From NCBI GenBank assembly GCA_032622095.1, contig CP136066.1, positions 228,102,961 to 228,166,960 of the forward strand: a DNA stretch of 64,000 bases. Reading direction: 5' to 3'. A program made the translations under genes and the position numbers. This stretch comes from Siphonodentalium dalli. Taxonomy: Eukaryota > Mollusca > Scaphopoda > Gadilida > Siphonodentaliidae. Below, in pieces: positions 1-10,715 of this stretch. Every line of letters starts with the position of its first letter. Positions within the stretch are counted from its first letter, which is position 1. The notes under the pieces are model-generated. The model saw nothing but the letters and a program-made list of their open reading frames with translations, was not told the DNA's origin and made no database searches.

Positions 1-600
1 GAACCATGAGATGCACTCTCATTATATATCACGTGGGAACCAGGAGATGCACTCTCATTATATATCATGTGGGAACCATGAGGTGCACTCACATTATATA
101 TCACGTGGGAACCATGAGGTGCACTCACATTATATATCACGTGGGAACCATGAGGTGCACTCTCATTATATATCACGTGGGAACCATGAGATGCACTCAC
201 ATTATATATCATGTGGGAACCAGGAGATCCACTCTCATTATATATCACGTGGGAACCAGGAGATGCGCTCTCATTATATATCATGTGGGAACCATGAGAT
301 GCACTCTCATTATATATCACGTGGGAATCATGAGATGCACACTCATTATATATCATGTGGGAATCATGAGATGCACACTCATTATATATCATGTGGGAAC
401 CAGGAGATGCACTCACATATATCATGTGGGAACCAGGAGATGCACTCACATTATATATCACGTGGGAACCATGAGATGCACTCACATTATATATCACGTG
501 GGAATCATGAGATGCACACTCATTATATACCATGTGGGAACCAGGAGATGCACTCACATATATCATGTGGGAACCAGGAGATGCACTCACATTATATATC
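1..600. repeat. 36-bp minisatellite array
   Basis: About 16.5 head-to-tail copies of a 36-bp unit that contains TATATATCACGTGGGAACCA with small variation (CACGTG or CATGTG, CCATGAG or CCAGGAG). Two units have lost a few bases near 415 and 555. Because 36 is a multiple of three, long reading frames run through it on more than one frame with a 12-residue period; these are by-products, not genes. The array is cut by the left edge of the window. Confidence 0.97.
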
Positions 601-1936
601 CGGTACGTTTTATATAGAGTTATCAACCTTCCGGTACGTTCTATATAGAGCTATCAACCTTCCGGTACGTTTTATATAGAGTTATCAACCTTCCGGTACG
701 TTTTATATAGAGTTATCAACCTTCCGGTACGTTCTATATAGAGTTATCAACCTTCCGGTACGTTTTATATAGAGTTATCAACCTTCCGGTACGTTCTATA
801 TAGAGTTATCAACCTTCCGGTACGTTTTATATAGAGTTATCAACCTTCCGGTACGTTTTATATAGAGTTATCAACCTTCCGGTACGTTCTATATAGAGTT
901 ATCAACCTTCCGGTACGTTCTATATAGAGTTATCAACCTTCCGGTACGTTTTATATAGAGTTATCAACCTTCCGGTACGTTCTATATAGAGTTATCAACC
1001 TTCCGGTACGTTTTATATAGAGTTATCAACCTTCCGGTACGTTTTATATAGAGTTATCAACCTTCCGGTACGTTCTATATAGAGTTATCAACCTTCCGGT
1101 ACGTTTTATATAGAGTTATCAACCTTCCGGTACGTTCTATATAGAGTTATCAACCTTCCGGTACGTTTTATATAGAGTTATCAACCTTCCGGTACGTTTT
1201 ATATAGAGTTATCAACCTTCCGGTACGTTCTATATAGAGTTATCAACCTTCCGGTACGTTTTATATAGAGTTATCAACCTTCCGGTACGTTTTATATAGA
1301 GTTATCAACCTTCCGGTACGTTCTATATAGAGTTATCAACCTTCCGGTACGTTCTATATAGAGTTATCAACCTTCCGGTACGTTCTATATAGAGTTATCA
1401 ACCTTCCGGTACGTTCTATATAGAGTTATCACCCTTCCGATACGTTATATATAGAGTTACCAACCTTCCGATACGTTCTATATAGAGTTATCAACCTTCC
1501 GGTACGTTCTGTATAGAGTTATAAACATTCCGATACGTTCTGTATAGAGTTATAAACATTCCGGTACGTTTTATATAGAGCTATCAACCTTCCGGTACGT
1601 TCTGTATAGAGTTATCAACCTTCCGATACGTTCTGTATAGAGTTATCACCCTTCCGGTACGTTTTATATAGAGCTATCAACCTTCCGATACGTTCTATAT
1701 AGAGTTATCACCCTTCCGATACGTTATATATAGAGTTACCAACCTTCCGGTACGTTCTATATAGAGTTATCAATCTTCCGATACGTTCTATATAGAGTTA
1801 TCACCCTTCCGGTACGTTCTGTATAGAGTTATAAACATTCCAGTACGTTCTATATAGAGTTATCACCATTCCGGAACGTTTTATATAGAGTTATCACCCT
1901 TCCGATACGTTCTATATAGAGTTATCACCCTTCCGA
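601..1936. repeat. 31-bp minisatellite array
   Basis: About 43 copies of a 31-bp unit starting CGGTACGTTTTATATAGAGT and ending TATCAACCTTC. Units up to about 1430 differ almost only at one T/C site (GTTTTAT or GTTCTAT). The last 16 or so are more diverged (CGATACG, GTATAG, ATAAACATT), the usual picture of an array homogenised in the middle and decaying at one edge. It abuts the 36-bp array directly. Confidence 0.97.
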
Positions 1937-2040
1937 TTAACTCGGGATATATTCTCATTCGAAATACAAATCCTAACCTCGCGCGTGACCTGTTACTGTG
2001 TGTGAATATCAATCATTATTTAATCGTGAACCCCGTTTAA

Positions 2041-2566
2041 CAGGTCAGGCACATCCTGAATTTCACTATTATAGTGGTATTCCACTATTATATAGTGGCA
2101 TATGACCATTCCGTTTTGTGAATTTGATAAAAGAGGGATAATTCAAAATCATATTTCACCCAAATTCTTCAAAATTAGTGTCGCACAAATTCGGTATCAT
2201 ACATATATTTTGTCTAGGAGAATGATTAATCATGACGGCACATAATAAGCAACTCAATTAGCATTCAATTAATTTAAATGTTGTTATGAAGGAGCGATTG
2301 AGTCATCCTGTTATTGTCATTTAGAAAGGCATATATTAGTAATATTATTGAATAACAAAGCTGGCGCAAAAGATAGCACAACGTATTTTGTCGGAAGACT
2401 GTTCATTCGCTGCGATATTGTTAAGAGTGAAATTTGGCTGTGCAGTGGTAAGCGCCGTCTACTATTCCTGACGCAAATAAAGGAAATATGAATATGTTAT
2501 GGTCATATACCACTATAATAGTCGAATACCACAATAACAGTGGAATTCAGGATGTGCCTGACATGT
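2041..2566. mobile_element. TTAA-bounded inverted-repeat element (MITE)
   Basis: The element lies between TTAA at 2037-2040 and TTAA at 2567-2570. Its ends are inverted copies about 70 bp long: the left starts CAGGTCAGGCACATCC and the right, read inward, starts ACATGTCAGGCACATCC, and both continue through a block rich in CACTATTATAGTGG. The 390-bp interior has no reading frame of note. TTAA duplication is the mark of piggyBac-superfamily transposition, so this is probably a non-autonomous member; the ends do not start with CCC as many do, so the assignment is moderate. Confidence 0.6.
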
Positions 2567-2645
2567 TTAAGTATCTTTCGCTATCTAATCGTGTGTTATT
2601 AGGTGTTATTATTAAAGAGCCATTTCATTTTCGAAATCCCAGATA

Positions 2646-3165
2646 GCATTATTCACAACATATTACATATTATATACCCAGAATGTCCAGATAACATTAT
2701 ACACAACATATTCCATATTATATACCCAGAATGCCCAGATAACATTATACACAACATATTCCATATTATATATCCAGAATGCCCAGATAACATTATACAC
2801 AACATATTCCATAGTATATACCCAGAATGCCCAGATAACATTATACACGACATATTGCATATTATATACCCAGAATGCCCAGATAACATTATACACAACA
2901 TATTCCATATTATATACCCAGAATGCCCAGATAACATTATACACAACATATTCCATATTATATACCCATAATGCCCAGATAACATTATACACAACATATT
3001 CCATATTATATACCCATAATGCCCAGATAACATTATACACGACATATTCCATATTATATACCCAGAATGCCCAGATAACATTATACACAACATTTTCCAT
3101 ATTATATACCCATAATGCCCAGATAACATTATACACAACATATTCGATATTATAAACCATTTGGA
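2646..3165. repeat. 48-bp minisatellite array
   Basis: Nearly 11 copies of a 48-bp unit built on CCCAGATAACATTATACACA and CATATTCCATATTATATAC. It reads open in three frames across both strands with a 16-residue period, which is a consequence of unit length. The segment after the array (AACCATTTGGAAGAGG) is matched in inverse orientation at 3425-3445 beside the next array, so the two arrays sit in the arms of a larger inverted repeat. Confidence 0.95.
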
Positions 3166-3424
3166 AGAGGAACCAAAAATATATATATTCCACCAGAATG
3201 CGGAACAGCTGTGTCCTAGGAGTGTCCACCAAGTGATAGAGACTAATTCTTAGATTCACACCAAAGAATTCCCACATTGTCAACCCAGAATGCATCATAA
3301 TTCAAACTAAGAGATAGAGTTAAATAATAGACTTTATAGTACAGCCCGGATAAAAATTAAGCACAGAACACTCGGTACCTCGACAAAAACAATCTATTTA
3401 ACCGGATCAGTTAATAATATGTTA

Positions 3425-3585
3425 TGGAGCTTCCTCTTTCAAATGGTATATAATATGGAATATGTTGTATATAATGTGATCTGGGTATATAATATGGAAT
3501 ATGTTGTATATAATGTGATCTGGGTATATAATATGGAATATGTTGTATATAATATGGAATATGTTGTATATAATGTGATCTGGTG
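3425..3585. repeat. 39-bp minisatellite, inverted relative of the 48-bp array
   Basis: Four units of roughly 39 bp (one shortened to about 24) with core TATAATATGGAATATGTTGT, the reverse complement of the core of the 48-bp array at 2646-3165. Flanks CCTCTTTCAAATGG and CCATTTGGAAGAGG face each other. A related flank recurs near 18745-18790 without the amplified core, so the minisatellites probably grew inside copies of one dispersed repeat. Confidence 0.85.
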
Positions 3586-3790
3586 ATTGAGAAATTAAGT
3601 GACCACTCACTTGGCGAGACTGGACTCAATATTTATATTTCAACTCGGAAACATGCACGTACATTTTTTATTCAATTTCACACTATAATTTCAACATGTT
3701 CTACTATGTGCTTGATAGATCCCCAAACCCTGACATATGTGACCCGCCATATCAAATCCAGTCGTAAGTCGGGATTTTTATTACCCTGTG

Positions 3791-3857
3791 CCAATGTATT
3801 CTCTTATATATGCGAGTCGACCATAGGTCGCCTCGCATATATAAGAGAATGCATTGG
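3791..3857. repeat. 67-bp hairpin, copy 1
   Basis: Near-perfect palindrome: arm CCAATGTATTCTCTTATATA then TGCGAG, inner stem CGACC/GGTCG, three-base loop, and the complementary arm ending GAATGCATTGG. First of about a dozen copies of this hairpin in the window. Confidence 0.93.
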
Positions 3858-4077
3858 CTTAACAGTTTTTATCATGTTTTTTAAATAAATGTTTCTTACA
3901 ATTTTTAGGACATAAAATAAAAAAACATACATTACCCTGCAGGGAGCCCCACACATATATAGAAGCATATAGAAGAGTGTCGTCTGCTCATGTTTGCCTG
4001 GGGCTCTGTATGGGTGAAATTATAAAATTGTTAAAGAATACAAGAAAACATTATTAAAATTGTAAAACATTGTTAGG

Positions 4078-4144
4078 CCAATGTATTCTCTTATATATGC
4101 GAGGTGACCTATGGTCGACTCGCATATATAAGAGAATGCATTGG
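4078..4144. repeat. 67-bp hairpin, copy 2
   Basis: Same palindrome as at 3791 but in the opposite orientation (loop reads GACCTATGGTC). It forms the inner part of the right arm of the foldback element. Confidence 0.93.
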
Positions 4145-4289
4145 CACAGGGTAAAAATAATCCCGACTTACGACTGGATTTGATATGGCGGGTCACATAT
4201 ATACACCATTGTTACCCAATAGTAGAGTTTTACTTCGTAAATCATTGGGATTTAGAATTAACTGGTTAACCCCAAATTCGCGTACGTAA

Positions 4290-4450
4290 CGCCACAACGA
4301 ACTGTTGCCCGCCCTGAATTAACTGTTGCCCGGTTTGCAATCACAGTCAGCTTTCGTGACGTCACGAGTGAACTGTTGCCCGACCCGAGCGAACTGTTGA
4401 CTGGCTCCGAGCGAACTGTTGACTGGCCCGAACGAACTGTTACATGGTTT
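4290..4450. repeat. Short degenerate tandem repeat
   Basis: Six or seven spaced copies of GAACTGTTG followed by CCCG or ACTGGC, at roughly 18-37 bp spacing. No coding signal. Confidence 0.7.
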
Positions 4451-4582
4451 GCAATTTCCGTTTTGCATTCAGATACATGGCGGTATATTTCAGTTAGTTC
4501 TCATAATTCGAAATAACATTATTAAAGAGTGTGATTAATTAGCAATGACCTGATTATATACAAGTAAATGTATTGGGTAACA

Positions 4583-4712
4583 AAGCAATTATTTCATGTG
4601 TCTTTTGGGAACAGGCAAAACTGTTGCCGAGGGCAACAGTTCGATAGTCATTCCTGATACCTCGGGACAACAATTTTGCCTGTTCCCCAAAAGACACATG
4701 AAATAATTGCTT
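4583..4712. repeat. Long inverted repeat (about 48-bp arms)
   Basis: Arm AAGCAATTATTTCATGTGTC continuing TTTTGGGAACAGGCAAAA is matched in inverse at 4665-4712 with only a few differences, around a spacer of about 40 bp. It looks like a small foldback MITE. The central part contains a second short inversion, CTGTTGCC/GGCAACAG. Confidence 0.8.
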
Positions 4713-4849
4713 ACTATTGGTGGTCAGGTGCTCGCCGTATGTTTGAATCAGATGTCGGTGGTTGCAAATTTTCATGTTCTTGTCTTTAATTTGTTTTGCT
4801 AATCGATTCGTCGCTTATTTCATGGCGGTCGCTTCACTGACATTTGCCG

Positions 4850-4934
4850 AATGAGGTCCACAGAGGGTGAATTTAATGAAGCTAGCTCACACGACGGGGT
4901 AGCGTCACCAAATTCGCCCTCTAGATACCTCATT
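4850..4934. repeat. Inverted repeat, GAATGAGGT family
   Basis: Arms of about 26 bp: GAATGAGGTCCACAGAGGGT and its inverse ending ACCTCATTC. The interior phrase GGGGTAGCGTCACCAAATTC is recognisable again near 9255-9295 (GATAGCGTCACTATATTCAC) and 24898-24925, so this is one of at least three copies of a dispersed repeat. Confidence 0.65.
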
Positions 4935-5170
4935 CTGCTTTGGCCTCATAATCAGATTGAAGTTCCCTAGTTGAAGTTTGTGATGTTCACCCATTATTCA
5001 CCTTGATTATGCAATTTATCTTCTGCACATTATGGGAAATATAAACTGAACAGAAGGGAAAAATAACTAAACACAATGTTAATTTGAAACTATAGATACT
5101 TTCATCAAGATGAGGTCTAAGAAGAATAAGATAAATGATATCTTAAATCATTTTGTGATATCATAAATAT

Positions 5171-5550
5171 TTAAAGGTACTCAATCCGATCAGCGGGTTC
5201 TCATATCATCAAGATACGACGCCACTGTCAACTATGGTATCAAATTTCCCAAAACGTGTTATTTATCAGTATTTTGTTCAACGAAATAAGGCCGTATTAT
5301 CACTTGACTATTCACGAAATTTAGCCATATTACCACTTGTTTTTTTAGAGTTATCCATCTTCATCCGTAATTTTGACCGAGACCATCCATTTGACGGCGA
5401 GTTTCTGGGCCACAACAATAGAAATAACAAACTTCAAAAATCGATATCTAATGACTCTGAGCTTTGATGGGTAGGTTCCTTGACTCGATTCAAATATTTT
5501 TACCCCCCCCCCCGCCAAAGAAATAGTAATTTAGGAATGAGTACCTTCAA
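5171..5550. mobile_element. TTAA element, AGGTACTCAATCCGATCAG family
   Basis: Starts TTAA then AGGTACTCAATCCGATCAG and ends GAGTACC followed by TTCA, a decayed TTAA. Interior phrases (GAGTTATCCATCTTCATCCG, GACTCGATTCAAATATTTTT, AAAGAAATAGTAATTTAGG) recur in copies near 12780, 24380, 33390 and 43813 and inverted near 25861. It sits in an AT-rich patch of repeated GATATCAT words (5129-5172 and 5549-5630). Confidence 0.75.
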
Positions 5551-5677
5551 TGATATCATATATTTGATTTTATGATATCATAAAATATTTAATGATATCA
5601 TATATTCATTTTGTGATATTATAATAATAAATAGAAGAATGGCGCCACATAAAGTTGAGCTAAACGTAAGATAGGAA

Positions 5678-5889
5678 TCAGAGTTGGCAGATTAAGGGCC
5701 AGCTCAATTTCCCACTCCCGTCCTTGAAACCCATCGTGCCATTAGCATTAAAGTCAAGCCTAACTTTCCAATTCGAAGACCCACCATAAGGCCAACCTGG
5801 ATACCACGGGAGAAACGAAGCTGGCTGTCCGTTCCATAAGTAAACTGTACCGCTTGTTGTGTTTACTTGGCCATCAACCCAGAGTGTAC
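5678..5889 (-). CDS. C-type lectin domain, terminal exon
   Basis: This minus-strand exon opens at acceptor TTTACAG|GTACAC (5889) and ends with TGA at 5678-5680. It encodes the second half of a C-type lectin-like fold: TLWVDGQV near the start, YLWNGQPASFLPW, then NWKVRLDF and a final SWPLICQL whose Cys would close the long-loop disulphide. It follows the exon at 7637-7807 in exact phase: the upstream exon ends with one base of a Gly codon and this one supplies two. The EPN/QPD and WND calcium-binding motifs of sugar-binding lectins are absent (QPAS and VRLDFN instead), so ligand type cannot be predicted. Carbohydrate or self/non-self recognition outside the cell is the usual family role. Confidence 0.8.
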
Positions 5890-6127
5890 CTGTAAACAAA
5901 TAAATAAATAAATAAATAAAATTAGTAATTTAGTACCACTGAATGGTGATTTTGAAAATGTGAGTTTGCATGCATAGAAGGGTCTGCGCTGCCATTTGTC
6001 AAATACAACTATATGTAGCTGAAAGCCTACATGAATTCAAGATTTTACTCAAAATTATATAATACATACCAAACCCCCAAACTACTATTATACCGGTTCC
6101 AGAAAAATCAATATAATACATACCAAA

Positions 6128-6421
6128 CTGAGAAACAAATGCAGCGACTTAAATCATGACAAATTCGAAAACCACATAGTTCTTAGCCCATTCTGTGATT
6201 GTGGAAACGAAATCGAAGACGCCCACCATTACTTTTTCTTATGCCCCTTATACCAGACACAACGCGTTCGGCTTTTTAACAGACTTAGAACAAAAGGTAT
6301 CACTGTATACAATATCACCGACCCCCTAAAAGGTATACAAAACATTAGTAATAACAAAAACAAATTAATATTTGCAGAAGTTCAAAAACATATAGTCGCT
6401 ACAAACTGCTTTATTAATTAA
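6128..6421 (+). pseudogene. LINE reverse transcriptase C-terminal fragment
   Basis: An open stretch without its own Met, stop at 6419-6421, encodes the cysteine-rich tail typical of CR1/L2-like non-LTR retrotransposons: SPFCDCGNEIEDAHHYFFLC is followed by PLYQTQR, and later FAEVQKHIVATNCF. The same tail is seen at 56838-57287 and 58025-58630. It is a 5'-truncated insertion lying antisense in the lectin gene intron and is not expected to be functional. Confidence 0.8.
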
Positions 6422-6599
6422 CACATTCACCACCTCTGGGTTCAACGCCATCATTTTAGTTCCCCAAAGTTACTACTAAACTAACTAACACATCTTTCCT
6501 ATGTCAACAATCAGTAATCAAACCAAATGAACTCCCACATCGAACATGGATCTGGCAACACAAAAAACAATTTAAATATATAAAATATGTTTAAACTAA

Positions 6600-6935
6600 C
6601 TGTATGTAGGTGCGACGGTCCCAGTTGGACTAAGGATACCCCTGAAGTACATTAAGGGTAGTCATATTAACACCCAAAATACAACTGTATATAGGTCAGA
6701 CTGTCCCAGTTGGACTAAGGATACCCCCTGAAGTACATTGAGGGTAGCCATATTAACATCAAAATACAACTATATATAGGCGAGACTGTCACGTACAGTG
6801 GCACGAAGGATACCCCCTGAAGTACATTAAGGGTAGCCATATTAACATCCAAATACAACTATATATAGGTGAGACAAATACAACTATATAGAGGTGACAC
6901 TGTCCCAGTGAGACTAAGCATACCCCCTTTTTGGG
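6600..6935. repeat. 85-bp tandem repeat downstream of LINE tail
   Basis: Four or so copies of an 85-bp unit with GTCCCAGTTGGACTAAGGAT, CCCCTGAAGTACATTAAGGG and TAGCCATATTAACA; the last is partly deleted. It directly follows the LINE fragment and may be its 3' UTR or a microsatellite-like expansion of it. Confidence 0.85.
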
Positions 6936-7636
6936 CAATTAATATGATAGCTGAAGCGGCATTAAACATGTTGTTGTTGTTATTGCAATCTGAGTATTTG
7001 GGGACAATCAAATAATTCAAATATGTTTATTCTCATTAAACCATATGCAAAGACAGTATTTGAGACAACATAATAAAGTGAAATACATGTAATTAGATAT
7101 ATATACATAATACCGACGGGTTATAGGCATCTCGAGGTGTATGGTGATTTTTCGTCATTTGGCTGCATACCGTTATCCTTATTATACATTGAGAGAGATA
7201 CTGTCAAAGTGACACATCAAGCCAGTCTGAACCTAATATGGGAGAAACTTTTGATATATATGATATATATGGATCAGTTATGACACATAACTCTGTTATA
7301 TAGGAATGTACACGTATATGATTCAGGGGAGAAGCTCACATCGAACATGTTTGAATCATATCGAATCAGATTGAGTACCTTTAACAAACAGTGATTGGCC
7401 GGAAATGTAGGAATACAAGTTCGGACACCTCCACAACCTCGTGTCGCCACGTTCATGTGTTCATGCGTAAAGGCCTTATATCATAGCGAAATGAGGAAAA
7501 AGTGCGGCCTCGTTATTTAGGAATAGGTATACACATGTGTTATATTTTAATTAAACGTGCATGTATGGGGGTGGCAAAATTGATTTATTGTTGTCAAACC
7601 AGTGGATTATTTTTTCATTGGTCAACCTTAATTTAC

Positions 7637-7807
7637 CTGAAGTATGACCTAGACCGGCGAGAATTACTCTGACGTCATCTAGCATCACTTGATCCTCCAG
7701 GACTGCCAAGTGCCCGCCTTCTGTGGCATCGAAACCATCAAAATATTTCAGGCAGACATTGGAGTTAGTTAGATTGTAAAGTGTGTGTCCACGTGTCACT
7801 GGACAAT
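7637..7807 (-). CDS. C-type lectin domain, upstream exon
   Basis: The 171-bp minus-strand exon is bounded by acceptor TTTTAAG|ATTGTCC and donor ACTTCAG|GTAAAT. It encodes the first half of a C-type lectin-like domain: an opening DCP, then YNLTNSNVCLKYF, GGHLAVLEDQ and VRVILAGLG, matching the two-helix start of the fold. Both its borders are phase 1 (entered with two bases of a split codon, left with one), and the exit phase fits the exon at 5678-5889 after a 1747-bp intron. At least one further 5' exon is required. The PAN-like exon at 17244-17576 is on the same strand, but its donor is phase 0, so it cannot join directly without an intermediate exon. Confidence 0.78.
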
Positions 7808-8759
7808 CTTAAAACAAAATCAAGGTTTATTTGTCAAACATTTTGCATGAGAAAAGTGACGAACGTCTGTACAAATGTTATAGGTGCAGTTTTTATCTGT
7901 TTTAGTAAACTGCTTATTTTGTGTATCATGATACTTGCGCGCGTCCTGCATTGTTATTTTAACATGTTATGGGTTAACCGAAATGTATGCCAGTGTGTAT
8001 GCGCGTGAGAGCGAGCATGAATGATTGTGTCACCTACACACTGATTAGCACTCACCTGTTACTGGCTGGAAAATTAGCGCGGTCTGGGGGGGGGGGGGCA
8101 TTCAGTAATTAGATTTTTGAAATAGACAACACATATGGGATATAAGACATACATAGATATGACCTTCTGTGAGCTTGTATACTTATCGACCATATGCCTT
8201 TCTAGTTCAAGATGACGAACAAATCCCATATTAACAAGCATTTAAAATCTAAAGCCAGACACCGGGAAATTATTTGTTTGAAACGTTATGATTAAAGGGA
8301 CCCTTCTCCCAGGAAGTGTTGAATACTTTGTCGGTGTGAGCGACCGAGATTTATCAGGCAAAGAAATGGAAACTGGTCCAGATAATTAAGGACGTGCCAA
8401 ATCAGAATATGTTACCAGGTAATTGTTGCACTTACGGTTACGACCATTATCGTTGAACTAATAGATGGTTTTTGTATAGTTTCGTCCATACATATCAATT
8501 TTGTGACAAAAAGTTGAAATTTTTATGTGAAAATATCGATTTCTTTAAAAAATTTGGCCTCCAGTTTAGCTGCCATCTTGACCTTGAGTATCAATTGCCA
8601 AACCCAAATGAATACTTCATATCAATATTCCATATCAACATGTAATGGTGGGTAGAATTCGCGAAACAATAACGCCTATCGTAAGAAAGTAAAGGAATAT
8701 AGGCGTGTTTTCAAATATCGGTCGCCATTTTGGCCGCCATCATAGATTTGGAAAACCAT
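7808..8759. other. No gene recognised
   Basis: AT-rich noncoding DNA with a run of about 11 G at 8086-8098. No repeat family of this window, splice-bounded exon or RNA gene was recognised. Confidence 0.5.
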
Positions 8760-8763
8760 TTGT

Positions 8764-8986
8764 CGTGGCCACGACTTTATTCTCGTGGCCACGACTTTAT
8801 TCTCGTGGCCACGACCATTTTCTCGTGGCCACGACTTCATAGTCTGGTGGCCACGACTTCACATTCTCGTGGCCACGACCATATTCTCGTTGCCACGACT
8901 TTATTCTCGTGGCCACGACTTCATAGTCTGGTGGCCACGACTTCATATTCTCGTGGCCACGACCTTATTCTCGTGGCCACGACTTG
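8764..8986. repeat. GTGGCCACGA tandem array
   Basis: Eleven copies of TCGTGGCCACGAC (one variant CGTTGCCACGA) separated by short T/C-rich stretches such as TTTATTC and TTCATAGTCTG, spacing 20-23 bp. The core CGTGGCCACG is itself palindromic, so every unit carries the same dyad. Two reading frames stay open through it only because of composition. Confidence 0.92.
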
Positions 8987-9469
8987 AAAAAAAGCATTCG
9001 GATGTCACCTCCGGGGCTCCATAGATTTCCATGTCACCTTGGATGGGAAGTGTCCTTCTTCTAGAAATGATGTTAGATAGGGTGTGAGGTTATAGTTGTC
9101 AAGAATTCTCATGATTTCTGAAATAAACGATGCATTACAATTAGGTTGTTGAATGTGACTCTTAAGACGGAACATGAAAATCGTTTTCGATGTCTTTTCA
9201 TGTGCCGTCCTGCAAAGACACCCAAGCAGATATAAACCGAGGACCGCCGTGTGGGATAGCGTCACTATATTCACCTTCTGGGGACCTCATTCTGCAAATG
9301 ACAGAACTACTAATTCAAAGAGACAGACAAACAGTCAATCACACTATTTCCAGCCATATCTCCATGTCTTATTATGCTGATATGGTATCCTTTGTTCTCG
9401 CAAGTTTGATTTGATCTGCAAAATTTCAATAATTTTCATCTCACATTTCGAATTAATTGAGGGCCTTTT

Positions 9470-9850
9470 TTAAAGGCCCACTTAATTTGTGAGTCGCCGA
9501 CTATTTTTTGTATAGTGTCTTGATATACGGTTTTAATAACTATTGATGCCATAAAATATGATTAAAATGCTATAATCCACCACCATGTGAAACCTCTGCG
9601 TCTCAGAAGATGCCCATAGAGAAATATAATACAGCTGAAATCATAGAAAGATTTCCCCCTGTATGGCTCCCAGAATGCAACAGAATTCGAAAGCTATTTT
9701 CACGGAAGAGGAATAACTCAATATTTTAAGAGTTATTTACCTTCCATTGCAAATAATGAAACTTGAGCTCAGAACACCAAGTCGGTATCTCAACAAACAC
9801 AACATGTTCACGTTTATTACACTGGCTTACACGGTCAAGGTAAATATTGG
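9470..9850. mobile_element. TTAA element of the AGGCCCACTTAATTT family (5' part)
   Basis: TTAA at 9470-9473 is followed by AGGCCCACTTAATTTGTGAG and the family interior (CCGACTATTTTTTGTATAGT, ATATACGGTTTTAATAAC, CTCAGAAGATGCCC, GAATAACTCAATATTT, CTCAACAAACACAACATG). The same order is found inverted and complete at 18675-19248. Its far end is replaced here by a hairpin-bearing end of another family at 9855. Confidence 0.7.
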
Positions 9851-9854
9851 TAGG

Positions 9855-9970
9855 CCAATGAAATTATCTTATATATGTGAGGCTCCCTATGGGAGACTCG
9901 CATATATAAGATAATACATTGGCACAGGGTTTTCCGAAAACACCCAGGAAGCTCCAGTCATGGAAGGGTT
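9855..9970. mobile_element. Hairpin copy 3 with element end CTCCAGTCATGGAAGGG
   Basis: Hairpin at 9855-9922, then CACAGGGTTTTCCGAAAACA and AGGAAGCTCCAGTCATGGAA ending GGGTTA. The same end follows the hairpin near 18439-18569 and, diverged, near 62410-62446. Relative to the main type both arms carry ATTATC for ATTCTC and the inner stem is CTCCC/GGGAG for CGACC/GGTCG, so base changes are paired. Confidence 0.8.
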
Positions 9971-9975
9971 ACACT

Positions 9976-10715
9976 GCATGAATAGATAGATACCTTGTGC
10001 ACCCAACTGCCAACATCGTCTCCAATATGGCAGCTGACACTGATGACTGTCGTCTGTTTGAGTCCATGTGAGGCTCCATACATGAGTGTAATTTACACTG
10101 CATGAATATATAGATACCTTGTGCATCCAGGTGACAACATCGTCGCCAATATGGCGGCTTACACGTGCACTTTGTTAACCCTTTATGGAGCCCCAGACAG
10201 AGAGAACAATGCACTGATGACTGTCGTCTGCTTGAGACCCGAGTCCATTTGAGGCTACATGCGGGAGTGTTATTTACACTACATGAATATATAGATACCT
10301 TGTGCATCCAGGTGACAACATCGTCGCCAATATGGCGGCTTACACGTGCACTTTGTTAACCCTTTATGGAGCCCCAGACAGAGAGAACAATGCACTGATG
10401 ACTGTCGTCTGCTTGAGACCCGAGTCCATTTGAGGCTACATACGGGAGTGTTATTTACACTACATGAATAGATAGATAACTTGTGCATCCAACTGACAAC
10501 ATCGTCCCCAATATGATGGCAGCTGACACATGCACTTTGTTAACCCTTTATGGAGCCCCAGACAGAGAGAACAACGCACTGATGACTTCGTCTGCTTGTG
10601 ACCCGAGTCCATTTGAGGCTACATACGGGAGTGTTATTTACACTACATGAATATATAGATACCTTGTGCATCCAGCTGACAACATCGTCCCCAATATGGC
10701 AGCTGACATTTGCAC
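9976..10715. repeat. About 182-bp tandem repeat
   Basis: Four copies (first one internally deleted) with marks TTTACACTACATGAATATAT, CTTGTGCATCCA, ACAACATCGTC, CCAATATGGC, TTAACCCTTTATGGAGCCCC, and CTGATGACTGTCGTCTGCTT. Each full unit includes TTAACCC plus the GGAGCCCCA motif known from mini-elements near 18595 and 19450, so the array may have grown from such an insertion. Confidence 0.9.

Larger units (their letters stand above)
3735..4200. mobile_element. Foldback element with two internal 67-bp hairpins
   Basis: Outer arms are inverted: left reads GTGACCCGCCATATCAAATC then CAGTCGTAAGTCGGGA, and the right end is its reverse complement, finishing CGGGTCACATAT. Each arm continues through CCCTGTG into a complete hairpin (3791-3857 and 4078-4144). 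The centre carries a shorter inverted motif (GGGAGCCCCACA with GGGGCTCTGTATGGG) also seen near 18595 and 19450. No coding capacity. Target duplication is not clear; possibly TA or ATAT. Confidence 0.7.

Noticed and set aside
6-679. Two long overlapping reading frames with 12-residue periods
   Set aside because: They are produced by a 36-bp minisatellite whose unit length is a multiple of three; the sequence is a tandem repeat on DNA level and frames end where the array ends.
2603-3298. Reading frames on both strands with 16-residue repeats
   Set aside because: Artefact of the 48-bp minisatellite; no start context, domain or splice support.
1-3600. CRISPR-like array
   Set aside because: Units are contiguous with no unique spacers, and the DNA is animal nuclear sequence.
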